Below are positions 23,772 through 35,620 of a stretch of DNA of 64,000 nt, piece by piece (the stretch's first letter is position 1; each line of letters starts with the position of its first letter). The notes under the pieces are model-generated. The model was not told the origin of the DNA and did no database searches. It worked only from the letters and a program-made list of their open reading frames with translations. The stretch is from positions 10,578,398 to 10,642,397 of the forward strand of contig NC_061121.1 of assembly GCF_002878395.1 (NCBI RefSeq). The letters are read 5' to 3'. The stretch is from Capsicum annuum. Lineage: Eukaryota; Streptophyta; Magnoliopsida; Solanales; Solanaceae. Position numbers and translations under genes: made by a program.

Positions 23772-26284
23772 TGTAATTGCCGAGTCTGTACCCTGGATGC
23801 TACACGATGCTCATAATCTTAAAGGACCACAAGGTAACCCATGACTGGTACCTGCTGCAATAACCGAACAATAATACTGAATAATATACGGAATTAGGAG
23901 GAAAAATTCCATAAGGTTCAATCTGTAAATAATACTGATAGGTTATAACAATACCAAAACTGAATATAAGTACTGAACAACTGTCTGAAAATATTCTAGT
24001 TATAAAAAGCCTCTAACTGTCTGAACTATGGAATTTATGGGAAAAAACCCCAACTAACTCCATCTACTGAAATAAAACTAAAGTATTGTAAATAATAAGC
24101 ATGTCCTTGAAATATGAGTACTCACACTACTCTGAAAGCTGATAATCTAAACTGTTAAGGGTGCTTTGGAGCCCGTGCGTCTGAACCTATGATATAAGAC
24201 GTCATAGCTCAAAGAAAAACATGCATCAGTAATTTGAATGTACTGGTATACTCGGTAAGGTAGGCCAAAATACATGGGTTCATACGCATGCACAATAATA
24301 ACTGAATAACATGAGTATGACTAAGTAAGAGTACATGCATAATACATAGACTGTAACTAAGATCGTGCTAATACTGAGTACTGAATCTGGATACTGATAA
24401 CCTATATCTGAGTTTATGGATATTATGTTACTGATTATCTGAATGACTGTATCTAAAAGTTTTGAGTACAGTAGAACCATACTGAGTTTCGTACTGAGCT
24501 GAGTAACTATGTCTGATAGTCTCAAATTTGTAAAATTAAACTCAGTTCTATTTTGAGACTGAGACTGGAACTGAGACTGTGGGAGATAATCATCTAACTG
24601 ACATGCCTATTCTCTAACTGATTTAGAGTCTAACTTATAACATCAGTTAGAAGAGTGCCAATATCGTGCCACGGGTAAGGACAAGCTGTGAGTTAACCCT
24701 TTCTAATAGAAAGCTCTTTCGTCAACCCACGCTGATAGGATAACTCAGAGAAGACGTATCAACCCTCATAATATCTGGTAGAAAGACACTTCAACCTATG
24801 TTAGCTACGTAGTTCTGTAACACAGGGATTGCTGCTAAGGGTCAAACCCTCCACTAACAGGAATGCCCCCATCCTTGGGTTAACTCGGGGTTGAATCCTA
24901 CTCTCAACTAAATAGACACTGAACTGATTTTTAGTCTGTACTAGGTTGGACTGAACGGTTACTGAGATTACTATTTAGCTGAACTGAATTAAGTTTCATT
25001 GACTGATGGAATACTACTGAATTCTATTAGTTGACTGAGTTTACTAAGGTCTGAACTAGATACTGAATTAGACTGGACCAATGTAGATTCTACTGAGTTT
25101 TCCTGAGTTCGGTAACTGACTGAGAATACTACTGATTGTGTCATGACTGATACTATTCTAAGACTGACCATAGCTCTAGGTAATCAGCTAATTGTTCGGT
25201 ACAACTACCCTCAGGAATCGATAGCATAAATTAAGAGACATGGCATAACATGAAACATATAAACTGTAAACTTGATCATCATTCATTCATTGGGAATTTT
25301 GACAAACACTTGTATGATATAACTTGAACATAAGCTAACTTGACATGATTTCATTCTCTTAATAGTTCACATGGTCAATTTATCAAGCACTTGGTGAGCA
25401 TAGTATATACACATAGTATTGAACAACAAGTAAACATCATAATTCATCTCTAATTTCACAAGTCAAGAGTTTATCATGAATTTACATGAATCTACACACA
25501 TAATGATCAATTTTACATGAGGTATATTTATATAATCATGAATTAAGAACTTAATCCAAATAGCAATCATGGATACACTTTAATTCCAACCATGGAAATC
25601 ATAAAATCAATTACTTGAAGTTAAAAAAAAGATTCTTGGACTCCAAGGGTGGAAGGAAGTCTTGGATGAACACTTCACATACCTTTGTTGAAGAATTTCT
25701 AAAAGCTTATGATTGAATCTTGAGTTCTTGATTTGAAATTGGATCTTCTAGGGTTTTGTTCTTGAGCAAATTTGAGAAAGAATGACTATATTTGCTCTAT
25801 AGGGAGTTTAATTTATTTTTTGGGGGGCTGAGGGTTGAGGGAGAAAGACCTAAATACCCCCTAAAATGCTGTCTTTTAATGATTGAAAATTGGATTACCA
25901 ACGCACAGGTCGACGCAGCGCGTTGATGGCATCGATGCGATAGCTAATGTGTTATGCCATATTCGAGTCGATTCACTAGAATTGGAAGCAGGTAGCTGAG
26001 GAAAATATCAATCAACACGATAGTCGATGCGGCGCGCCAAGATCACGTTGATTCACTATTTTAAGATTCCAAAGGAGCTTCAAACAAAGTCCAAAAAATT
26101 CAAAACTTGTCCGAAAACACCTACGGACATTCCTGATCATGAATCAACCTAAACATCAACATTTAATGAATGTAAAGGTAGCGAAATACAATAGCCAACC
26201 TTCGTAGGTTAAAATGACACTAAGTTTGAGTACTTAGCTAAAATATTCTATGTTTGGGACCCCTTGACAAGCCTAAAGGACTGA
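23772..26284 (-). repeat. 3' LTR of the chromovirus, lacking its first ~40 bp
   Basis: It matches 31318 to about 33825 in direct orientation through CTAAAGGACTGA at 26274-26285. The partner continues with ~40 bp to GTCTTACA; here unrelated sequence follows. The LTR start and probably the polypurine tract were therefore lost by deletion. No gene lies inside; small frames are chance. Confidence 0.92.
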
Positions 26285-26553
26285 CTTACTTACTGGACAT
26301 AAACACCTGGAACATGACTATATGAATTATATTATTGGTATTCTGAATCATCATACTGAACATGCATATCTGATGCATGGATATAGCTAAACATGATTCA
26401 TGAATGAATGACTGGGATTACTGATAAACTGAATCTATTTACTGAACATGCATATTTGATGCATGTATACATGACTAAACTTGCTCATGAACGTTTAACT
26501 GAACATGCAATGGTAACTAATACCAAGTTTGTAACTGAAATCTGTACATGTAA
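26285..26553 (-). other. Non-coding tract between chromodomain and 3' LTR
   Basis: Diverged short repeats are visible (TGAACATGCATAT...TGATGCAT appears twice, near 26360 and 26440). No coding sequence is seen. Confidence 0.6.
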
Positions 26554-26853
26554 CTAATTAATCTTAAGGAAGCTATTACCTTGAGCTGAGTTTGGATTAG
26601 CGAAGATTAGATAAGGATACTTGGTTTGTATGTTTGCGTCTGCTTCCCAAGTAGCTCTCTCAACGGACTGATTCCACCAAAGAACTTTGACTAGAGGAAC
26701 TTCTAAGTTCCTCAGTCTACGAATCTGATAGTCAAGGATTTCAACTAGGACCTCTTCATAAGAGAGGTTGTTCTGAATATCTATGACCTCAATAAGGATT
26801 ACAACTGATGGGTCACCTATGCATTTCTTTAGCAAGGATACATGAAACACCAA
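26554..26853 (-). pseudogene. Integrase tail and chromodomain of the chromovirus
   Basis: The open minus frame of 99 residues starts in the integrase C-terminal motif (FHVSLLKKCIGDPS) and runs into a chromodomain (YEEVLVEILDYQIRRLRN, then VLWWNQSVERATWEAD). In chromoviruses this domain guides integration toward particular chromatin. The aromatic positions (Tyr, Trp, Trp) of the chromodomain cage are largely present. It is the best preserved part of the element, but no active integrase precedes it. Confidence 0.92.
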
Positions 26854-26859
26854 ATGAAC

Positions 26860-27980
26860 TGAAGATAAATCTGAAGGTAACTCAAGCTCATAAGCTACCT
26901 TTTTAAAACGGTTGTGAATTCGGTAAGGACCGACATATTAGGGACTGATTTTCCCTTTCTTGCCAAAACACTTTACTCTTTTCATAGGAAAGATCTTCAA
27001 GTACACATAGTCCCCAATCTCAAACTCGAGATCCTTTCTGCGCATATCTGTATATGATTTCTATTGGTTCTGAGCTGTCTTAAGCCTTTCCCTGATCAAC
27101 TGGACCTTCTCTAAGGTATTAAACACTAAGTCAGGCCCTACCAATGTGGCCTCACCTACTTTAAACCAACCAATGAGAGATCTACAAACTCAATCAAAGG
27201 CAAGTGTCATCCCAACTACCTTTAAAGTCTATCGCACATGTTTGCACCATATCTTCTAAGGTCTGAATGGTCCTTTCTACTTGACCATCTATCTGAGGAT
27301 GAAAGTTTGTACTAAGACAAACTCGAGCTCAAGACCCTTTTGGAATGCTTTCCAGAAATGAGAGGTAAACTAGGTACCTCTATTTGAGATAATAGACAAT
27401 GAAACACCGCGCAATCTTACCAAATCCTTGATATAGAGTTTAGCTTAATCCTCGGATGAATAGAAGGTATGAACTATAAGGAAATGAGTTGATTTGGTCA
27501 TCCTATCTACAATGGCCCAAACTGAATCATGCTGATGATGAGTATGAGGCAAGCCCATCACAAAGTGTATGTTCACTTCTTCCCATTTCTAGGTAGGAAT
27601 ACTAAAATCCTGCATGGACCACTAGGCTTCTGATGCTCAATCTTAACCTGCTGACATGTTGAGAACTTAGCCACGAACTCTGCAATACCCTTTTTTATCC
27701 CACTCCACCAATTGATCTTCTGCAAATCGCGGTACATCTTTATGGCCCCAGGATGAACAGAGTAACACGCACCATGCGCCTCTGCGAGAATTCACTACCT
27801 TAAGTCATCTACATTTGGCACACACAGACAACCTTGACAACACAAAACACCATTTCTCCCTTGGGAGAAAACCTCTACCTTCTAATTTCTTACTGATTCC
27901 TTCAACTGGACTAGATTGGGATCCTTATCCTGCTTTTTCTTTACTTCAGAAACTAGGGATGATTCTGAGCTACTCTTTAC
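26860..27980 (-). pseudogene. Chromovirus integrase, heavily degraded
   Basis: No long frame survives, but minus-strand reading shows the H2C2 domain at about 27600-27790 (YSVHPGAIKMYRDL, then FSTCQQVK, where one zinc Cys is Phe). It also shows the core's first Asp (AIVDRMTKSTHF) near 27500 and an FHPQ motif near 27300. Multiple stops and frame changes interrupt it. Confidence 0.8.
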
Positions 27981-28018
27981 CCACACACTACCTTCTGCTG
28001 AATTAACTAAGCGGATAC

Positions 28019-28560
28019 CTAGTCGGCTAGCTGATGAATTTCCTGGGCTAACTTCTTCTTATTGTTCTTAACATGGCCAACACTACCCATAGACATTCTA
28101 CTAAGAGCGTCAGCCACTACATTGGCCTTGCTCGGATAATACAGAACACTCATGTCATAGTCTTTCAATAATTCCAACCACCTTTTATGAAGAAGATTAA
28201 GGTCTTTCTGAGAGAATACATACTGCAGGCTCTTATGATCAGTGACCACATCAATGTGCATATCATACAAGTAATGCCTCCAAATATTTAAGGAAAAAAC
28301 TACTGCTGCTAACTCAAGATCATGAGTAGGATAGTTCTTCTCATAGGGCTTAAGCTACCTAGAGGTATAGGATATAACCTTACCTCTCTACATCAAAACA
28401 CAACCTAATCCAACTCTATAAGCATCACATTACACAACAAAACCATAGGAATTATCTGGTAGGGTCAATACTAGAGCTATGGTCAGTCGAGTCTTCAACT
28501 TCTGAAAACTCTTCTCACAAGAATCTGACCACTGGAACTTGACTTTTTTTTGAGTCAATC
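28019..28560 (-). pseudogene. Chromovirus RNase H, inactivated
   Basis: The open part, 28019-28270, has VVTDHKSLQYVFSQKDLN and ends in VVADALSR, the canonical end of gypsy RNase H. The upstream part to about 28560 is recognisable only in pieces. Confidence 0.88.
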
Positions 28561-28603
28561 TGGACATAGAGGATGCAATAGATGAAAATCCCTCAACAAA
28601 CCA

Positions 28604-29300
28604 TTAGTAATAGCCAGCCAAACCCAAAAAAATCCTAATATATGATGGAGAGATGGGCCTGGGCCAGTTTCTCACTACTTTGGTCTTTTGGGGATCAACT
28701 CTAATGCTATCACTGGAAATTATATGACAAAGTAATGCAACTGACCATAGCCAAAATTCGCACTTACTGAATTTAGAGAATAGCTGATGGTTTCTGAGAG
28801 TCTGCAATATTATTTTGAGATGGTCTGCATGATCGTGTTCACTATGGAAGTAAACAAAAATATCAGCTATGAAGACTATGATGAACATGTCTAAGTACTG
28901 CTTGAACACATAGTTTATCAAGTCTATGAAGGCTGCTGGGGCATTGGTAAGACCAAAGAACATGACTAAAAATTTGAAGTGACCATACCAAGTTCAGAAA
29001 GATATTTTTGGGATGTCACTTTCCCTGACTCTGAACTGATGATAGACTGATTTGAGGTCTATCTTAGAGAAATAACTGGCACCCTAAAGTTGGTCAAACA
29101 ATTCATCGATTATGGGGAGCAGATATTTGTTCTTGACCATAACTTTATTTAACTGACGGTAATCTATGAACATTCTAAGAGAACTATCTTTCTTACGCAC
29201 GAATAACACTGGTACGCCCCACGGGGACACACTGGGTCTGATGAACCCCTTATTTATGAGATCCCTTAACTGTCCTTTAATTCTTTGAGTTCTACTGGAG
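28604..29300 (-). pseudogene. Chromovirus reverse transcriptase, inactivated
   Basis: The N-terminal palm ([25 protein letters not shown]) is at about 29150-29240. The C-terminal half is open at 28604-28963 (FFGLTNAPAAF, then GLAGYY). The FIDD box reads FIAD, so the first Asp of the pair is Ala. A stop and frame changes separate the two halves. Confidence 0.9.
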
Positions 29301-29592
29301 CCATTCTGTATGGCAGGATATATATGGGCTAAGTATCTGGGAGAAGATCAATTTTGAAATGAATTTCCCTTTCTAGAGGAACTTCAGGAAGATCTTCAGG
29401 AAACACATATAGGAATTCATATACTACTGATACAGATTCAAGAGTAGGGGTTTCTAAATTAGAGTCCTCGACTCGAATGAGATGGTAGACACATCTCTTA
29501 GATATCATCTTTCTAGCCCAAAGGTAAGAAATAAGTTGACCCCTAAGTGTTGAAGTACTACCCTTCCACTCTAGGACGGGTTCATTCGAAAA

Positions 29593-29925
29593 TTAAAATT
29601 GGACAATTTTGTTTCTACAGTAGACTGAGGCATAGCAGGAATGAAGCCAATCCATGCCAAGAATGACGTTGAAATCAGTCATCTCTAATTTGACTAAATC
29701 TGCTGAAGTGACTTTCTGAGATATCATAACCAGACAGTTCCTGTATACCAACTGAACTATGATAGACTTTCCCACTAGGGTAGAAACTAAGAAGGACTCT
29801 ACTAGAATTTTAGGGCTGACTCTGAAATCAACTGCTATATATGGAGTAATAAAATAAAAAGAAGCTCCTGGATCTAGCAAAGCGTAAACATGCAAATAGA
29901 AAACTTGTAACGTACTAGTGACCAC
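29593..29925 (-). pseudogene. Chromovirus aspartic protease
   Basis: A 110-residue open frame has the retropepsin core ALLDPGASFYFI (the family has DSGAS or DTGAS) and the ILGMDWL flap-side motif at the C-terminal end. It would process the polyprotein. The Ser/Thr-to-Pro change next to the catalytic Asp probably kills activity. Confidence 0.88.
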
Positions 29926-30148
29926 ATCAGGAGGACTTTGTTGATCTTGTCGGGATTAAAGAGCATAGAGTCTATTTGGGTGTTGCCTACTGGTGGCACT
30001 AGAAGAGGCACCCTGCTGATTGGGTGACCGGAATGAGCTGAGAGACGGTTATGCTAACTCTGCAAACCCACCTGTGGCCTGGCTTGCCACATCCAAAACA
30101 CATATCATTGTCAGCTCTACAGATACCCTATTGGTTTTTGCTGTACTT

Positions 30149-31064
30149 CTAGCAAAGGGGATTCGTTCGGGAACTACTGACACTGCCTTGAGGTTTAGGG
30201 CTTGATGCCCTGTCTTGATTGCCATCTCTAAATTTTGGTACTGGAGAACTAGCTGAGGAAGAAGCTGGAACTGAGGATTTTAGGCAGGACTGAGAATGAT
30301 TCCCACCCTCTGACTTAGGCTGAGCGAAATTAAAATTACTTGTTCTCGCCCTATTATTATCTCTCTCCTTCTTTTTATTCTTGGCCTCCTCTATATGCTG
30401 AGCATGGACCATGAGCCCATCTATGTCCATCTCCTTAATAAGCATTGTGGTCCTACACTCCTTGACCATGTTTCTAGACACTCCAGACACGAACTTACCT
30501 TTGCTTTCCTATCTGCTACAACATGTGGGGCATATCTGGATAACTAAGTAAACTTAAGAGAATACTTTTGCACTGTCATATTTCCCTACTTCAGGTTTAT
30601 AAACGCCAAAACCTTTACTTCCCTCAACTCTAGCGGGAGAACCTATCCAGAAAAGCAACTGTAAACTCCTTCCATTCTATGGACCCTGCATCTACGGCCC
30701 TCTCTGCCTTTCACTGTTTGAACCATGAGTAATCCATATCCTATAACTGATATGCAGCCAACTTAGTGCCCTCAACAGTAGTCACCCCCTTGATATCAGT
30801 AACCTCCTACACCTGATCAAGGAATTCCTGAGGGTCCTCATTTGACTTAGACCTGGTAAATGATTGAGGGTTCATTTGGGAGAAGTCCCAAATCCTAGAA
30901 GCACTATTATTGGCCACTGGGTTATCCGAAACCATAGATGGACATTTATTCTGGGCTGCCACAGAATGAGCTAGGGTGGTGAAGGCTGCTCTGAACTCCG
31001 CGTGGGAGAAATTCTCTCCCAAAGGATCTGGATGGACAGGATGAGAGGCTGAATGATCTCCCAT
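30149..31064 (-). pseudogene. Chromovirus gag, inactivated
   Basis: The start is the ATG at 31064. The N-terminus (GENFSHAEFRAAFTTLAHSV, then FTRSKSNEDPQEFLDQV) matches the gag of plant Tekay-type elements. Frames break between 30806 and 30490 and resume with the C-terminal capsid and nucleocapsid linker (SGVSRNMVKECRTTMLI, then a Ser/Pro-rich stretch). The zinc knuckle lies near 30060-30120 in a broken frame (MCFGCGKPGH-like remnant). Confidence 0.87.
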
Positions 31065-31293
31065 TCCTCTTCCCTGAGTCTTCTTTGGAGGTATATTCTA
31101 TAAATGGAAGAGAAGATAGGATTAGAAAGAGAGTATAACTGGAGCTCACGCTCACTCACACGACATGAATACTGAAAGAAGGGAAACTTTTCCTAAAACA
31201 TCTTGTAGCCTCTTGTACATAAGTGTGGTGTGCAACACACCCATGCATAAGACTCTACTAGATGTGTCTTTCAGACTTCCAAGGACACTGTTG

Positions 31294-31313
31294 AACCTTA
31301 GTCTTTGATACTA
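31294..31313 (-). other. Primer binding site of the chromovirus
   Basis: The minus strand reads TAGTATCAAAGACTAAGGTT. This fits TGGTATCAGAGCCTAAGGTT with three changes and lies 4 bp inside the 5' LTR boundary at 31318. Confidence 0.85.
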
Positions 31314-31317
31314 AGTT

Positions 31318-33866
31318 TGTAATGCCCGGATTCTATACCTAGATATTACACAGTGCTCATAATCCCGAAGGACCACAAGCCAACCTATGACTGGTACCTA
31401 CTGCAATAACTGAAAAATAATACTGAATAATATACAGAATTAGGTAGAAACATGCCATAAGGTTCAATTTGTAAATAATATTGATAGGGTATAACAATAC
31501 TAAACTAAATATAAGTACTGAAAAGCTAAACAACTATCTGAAAATACTCTAGTTTGAAAAAGCCTCAACTATCTAAACTGTGGAGTTGATGGGACAAGCC
31601 CCCAACTAACTCCATCTACTGAAACAAAATTGAAGTACTGTAAATAAAAAGCATGTCCTCGAACTATGAGGACTCACACTATTTTGAAAGTTGAGAATTT
31701 GAACTGCTAAGAGTGCTCTGGAGCTCGTGCGTCTGAACCCATGATAAAAGACATCATAGCATAAAGAAAAGCATGTGTCAGTACTTCAAATATACTGGTA
31801 TACTCAGTGAGGTAGGCTGAAATACATGGGTTCATATGCATGCACAATAATAACTTAATAACATGAGTATGACTGAGTTAGAGTACATGTATAATACATA
31901 GATTGTAACTGAGATCATGCTAATATAGAGTACTGAATCTAGATACTAATAACCAATATCTGAGTTTATGAATACTATATTACTAATTATCTGAATGACT
32001 GTATCTAATAGTTCTGACTACTGTGGAACCATACTGAGTTCCACACTGAGCTAAGTGACTATGTCTGATAGTCCCGAATCTGTAGAACTAAACTGAGTTC
32101 TATTCTAAGACTGAGACTGTAACTGAGACTGTAGGAGGTAATCATCTAACTAATATACCCCTTCTCTAACTGATTTGTGGTCCAACCTGTAACCCCATTT
32201 GGAAGGGTATCAATACTGTGCCATGGGTAAGGACAAGTTGTGAGTTAAACCTCTCTGATAGGAAGCTCTTTTGTCAACCCTCGCTAACAGGATAACTCGA
32301 ATGAGAAGTATCAACCCTCGTAATATCTAGCAGAAAGATACCTCAACCTATACTGGCTACGTAGTTCTATAATGCAAGGATTGCTGCTAAGGGTCAAACC
32401 CTCTACTGACAGGAATGCCCCCATCCCTGGGTTAACTCGGTGCTGAATCCTACTCCCAATTGAATAGACACTGAACTGATTTCTAGTCTATACTAGGATG
32501 GACTGAACGGTTACTAATATTACTATTTAGCTGAACTAAATTAAGTTTCATTGACTGGCGGAATACTACTTAATTCTATTATCTGACTGAGTTTACTAAG
32601 GTCTGAACTGGATATTGAATTAGACAGTACCAATATAGATTCTACTGAGTTTTCTTAAGTTCTGTAACTGACTGAGAGTACTATTGATTGTGTCATGGCT
32701 GATACTGTTCGATGACTAACCATGGCTCTAGGTAATCAGCTAAATTGTCGGGTATAAGTACCCCCAGGACTCGATAGCATAAATTAAAAAACATGGCATA
32801 ACATGAAACATATAAACTATGAACTTGATCATCATTCATTCATTGGGCATTTTGACAAACACTTGTATGATATAACTTGCACATAAGCTAACTTGACATG
32901 ATTTCATTTTCTTAATAGTTCACATGGTCAATTTATCAAGCACTTGGTAAGCATAGTATATACACATAGTATTGAATAATAAGTGAGCATCATAATTCAT
33001 CTCTAATTTCACAAGTCAAGAGTTTATCATGGATTCACATGAATCTACACACATAATGATCAATTTCACATGAGGTATATTTATATAATCATGAATTAGG
33101 GACTTAATCCAAATAGCAATCATGGATACACTTTAATTCCAACCACGGAAATCATAAAATCAATTACTTGAAGTTAAAAAAAGATTCTTGGACTCCAAGG
33201 TTGGAAGGAACTCTTGGATAAACACTTCACATACCTTTGTTGAAGAATTTCTAAAATCTTATGATTGAATCTTGAGTTCTTGATTTGAAATTGGATCTTC
33301 TAGGGTTTTGTTCTTGAGCAAATTTGAGAAAGAATGACTATATTTGCTCTATAGGAAGTTTAATTTCATATTTTGGGGGATGAGGTTCAAGGGAAAGAGA
33401 CCTAAATACCCCCAAGAATGCGATCTTTTAATGACTAAAAATTGGGTTACCGATGCGCAGGTCGACGCAGTACGTCGATGGCATCGACGCGATAGCTAAT
33501 GTGTTGCACCATGTTCAGGTCAATTCACTGAAATTGGACGCTAGTAGCTGGGGAAAATATTAATCAACATGATAGTCGACACGGCGCACCAAGATCGCAT
33601 TGATACACTATTTTAAGACTCCAAAGGAGCTTCAACTGAAGCTCAAAAAATATGAAACTTGTCCGAAAACACCTACAGACATTCCTGATCATGAATCAAC
33701 CTAAACATCAATATTTAATGGACTTAAAGGTCGCGAAATACGATTGCCAACCTTTGTAGGTTAAAATGACACTAAGTCTGAGTACTTAGCTAAAATATTC
33801 TAAGTTTGGGACCCCTTGACAAGCCTAAAGGACTGAATTAAGCTTAGAATTTTTCGAGGTCTTACA
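31318..33866 (-). repeat. 5' LTR of the chromovirus (complete, 2549 bp)
   Basis: It begins TGTAATGCCCGG and ends GTCTTACA in + orientation and is a direct copy of 23772-26284. A CGACGC/GCATCGACGC-rich segment near 33460-33600 is shared with 25910-26040. Confidence 0.94.
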
Positions 33867-33871
33867 ACTTC

Positions 33872-34260
33872 CTTGGATCATGTTTAATTACCTGGTCCAC
33901 TAAGAAATAAAACTCAGTAGCCTTGTCTACTGCTGAGGCTGAATATGTTGTTGTAGGATCTTGTTGTGCTCAGTTGTTATAGATTAAGCAACAACTCATG
34001 GACTTTAGTATAGATGTTGGATGTGTTCCTATTTTCTGTGACAATACAAGTGCCATTAATATAGATAAGAATCATGTTCGACATAAAAGAACTAAGCATA
34101 TTGATATTAGACACTTTCTTAGAGATAATGTTGAAAAAGGTCAAATATCAATTATGTTTTGTTCTACTGAAGAACAAATTGCTGACATATTCACTAAGGC
34201 ATTAAGTAGAGAACATTTTGAAAAGAATAGGTTAAACTTGGGGATGATTAAAATTGCATA
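33872..34260 (+). pseudogene. Copia-1 RNase H C-terminal part (downstream of the chromovirus)
   Basis: Reading resumes with LGSCLITWSTKK, a stop, then NSVALSTAEAEYV with its catalytic Glu, CDNTSAINI with its catalytic Asp, and KHIDIRH. It ends ADIFTKALSREHFEKNR, the usual copia pol end. From 33998 onward the frame is open to the natural stop. It joins the part that ends at 23771. Confidence 0.93.
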
Positions 34261-34980
34261 AATCTCCCTTAATGATTGACTAAAATAAGGGGCTCTTAAG
34301 TTATTGTTGATTAATTCAGTCTTACACATTTAATTGTGTATCATAATTTCAAGATTTTAGAGTAAATTGACTCATTTATGTGTTGATTTTTGCAGAAAGA
34401 CTGGAACACAGAGGCAATTTTGTATATTTTATCCTCAAAATTAAGGTATGATTACTGTTTACCTATAATGGCTTAAAGAGAAATAGGTTGCCTACATGGT
34501 CCTTTCTATTACACTTAAACCGCCAAAAATCCAAATGTCCTTCTCTTTCAAAAAGTTGCCAACCCTTTCCCATCAGAAATGCACCTCCTCATCTTTATGT
34601 TTCCTCCACCAAATACACTTCATCCACGATTCATCTTATTTCACTCCACCTTAAATACACTTTGTTCTCTTCTAAGTATTCACCACTTAAACAACCAAAA
34701 ACAAATCACTATTTCCCCCTCTTCCGCCATGGCATCTTCATCCTCTAACCCATACACAGAGTCTACCACCATTCCCTCAATCGCCATTGTTTTTCATCCT
34801 AATATAATCTTACCACCTCTCATTCCTCCTCCAATTTTGGTTAATTTATCCGATTTTGCACTGTTTAAAAATCTAGAAAAAAAACTTTGCCCAAGTTTTC
34901 TCAAAACCTTCGTCATCTTCTGAACCCTCACTACCACCTCTAATTCCTCTTCAAATTATTAACCGTGATGATATTCCTAT
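34261..34980 (+). pseudogene. Post-pol region of Copia-1 with a Ser/Pro-rich frame
   Basis: After the pol stop there is a non-coding spacer. An ATG near 34729 opens ASSSSNPYTESTTIPS and a Pro-rich frame that ends at 34923. Several plant copia lineages carry an extra frame between pol and the 3' LTR; this may be a remnant of one. No transmembrane or envelope-like feature is visible. The element's trace is lost near 34980. Confidence 0.5.
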
Positions 34981-35102
34981 CGCAAACCTTATAATAACAT
35001 TCTGACATTTATTTTCTTTAAACCATTTCACGTTCATATATGATATTGTTTATGAATAACACAATCAACACATATTTTACAATGTATCATAACACCATAC
35101 AT

Positions 35103-35620
35103 AAACACAAATCACACACAAAAAACCAACAACGACATAGTTTATAATACCTTTTCTTATCAGATCTTGATGCTCGAAAATTAAAACTATGATCTAATGC
35201 ATACTTTTTCATTATAGCTTTCAGAGTTTTCTTATCCTTATACAACTGTTTCACCTTAACTTCAGTGTTTTGGCAATCGGTGATGAATTTTCTTGTTTAA
35301 ATTTCTGGTACATATAAAGAATATCAATTATTCGACTCAATAACAGCAAGTGCAGCTGCATCTGATTTCGTTCCTTCGATGCACATTATCGCACCAATTT
35401 CAACATCAAATTCTCGCTCTTCGGTCGATTTATCACTGGTTGTAATGCATAACGGATACATTACAAAATCTGTGCAGATTTTTTTCAATTCAATGTAAAC
35501 CTTAACACTATTGTCATTTCTAATAATCATTGGAGCCATATTTCCATCAACAACATAATGAATATCTATATTTTTCTTTGCTAGATCTATCTCAAGTTCC
35601 GTCGCAATAATAGAAATCAA
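35103..35620 (-). pseudogene. MULE (Mutator-like) transposase N-terminal fragment
   Basis: The minus frame from 35620 gives a 98-residue plant MULE N-terminal region (VDGNMAPMIIRNDNSVKVYIEL, then GAIMCIEGTKSDAAALAVIES). After an in-frame TGA at 35324 and a TAA at 35297, the same frame continues into the MuDR domain (VKVKQLYKDKKTLKAIMKKY, then SDKKRYYKLC). The rest of the transposase, including the DDE catalytic region and SWIM finger, is absent. Both domains sit in one frame, so this is a simple decayed fragment. Confidence 0.8.

Larger units (their letters stand above)
23772..33866 (-). mobile_element. Chromovirus (Ty3/gypsy with chromodomain, Tekay-like), inserted in Copia-1
   Basis: Two direct repeats of about 2.5 kb (23772-26284 and 31318-33866) flank a minus-strand gag-protease-RT-RNase H-integrase-chromodomain region. 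The outer ends are TGTAATTGCC and GTCTTACA. The flanks AGTTC (23767-23771) and ACTTC (33867-33871) are the 5-bp target duplication with one change. Copia-1 RNase H reads on across the junction when the element is ignored. Every coding domain is broken. Long LTRs plus an integrase-linked chromodomain point to the Tekay/Del lineage. Confidence 0.96.
18234..34980 (+). mobile_element. Copia-1: degenerate Ty1/copia element, split by a chromovirus, 3' LTR not found
   Basis: The 5' LTR is at 18234-19160. Then come a tRNA-Met primer site, UBN2-type gag, protease, integrase, RT and RNase H in Ty1/copia order. A complete gypsy chromovirus (23772-33866) interrupts RNase H. The reading resumes at 33872 and ends at 34260. 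Post-pol sequence runs to about 34980. No second copy of the LTR is visible in the window, so the 3' end is deleted or diverged beyond recognition. Confidence 0.93.

Noticed and set aside
23772..33866. Endogenous pararetrovirus
   Set aside because: Integrase, chromodomain and direct LTRs with target duplication define an LTR retrotransposon. No movement-protein or viral coat motif is visible.
34579..34923. Candidate independent plant gene with Ser-rich start
   Set aside because: It follows Copia-1 pol in the same orientation without promoter or splice evidence, so it is listed only as possible post-pol sequence.
35324..35620. Stand-alone small gene
   Set aside because: The same frame continues after a TGA into a MuDR-type domain, so it is a MULE transposase fragment.
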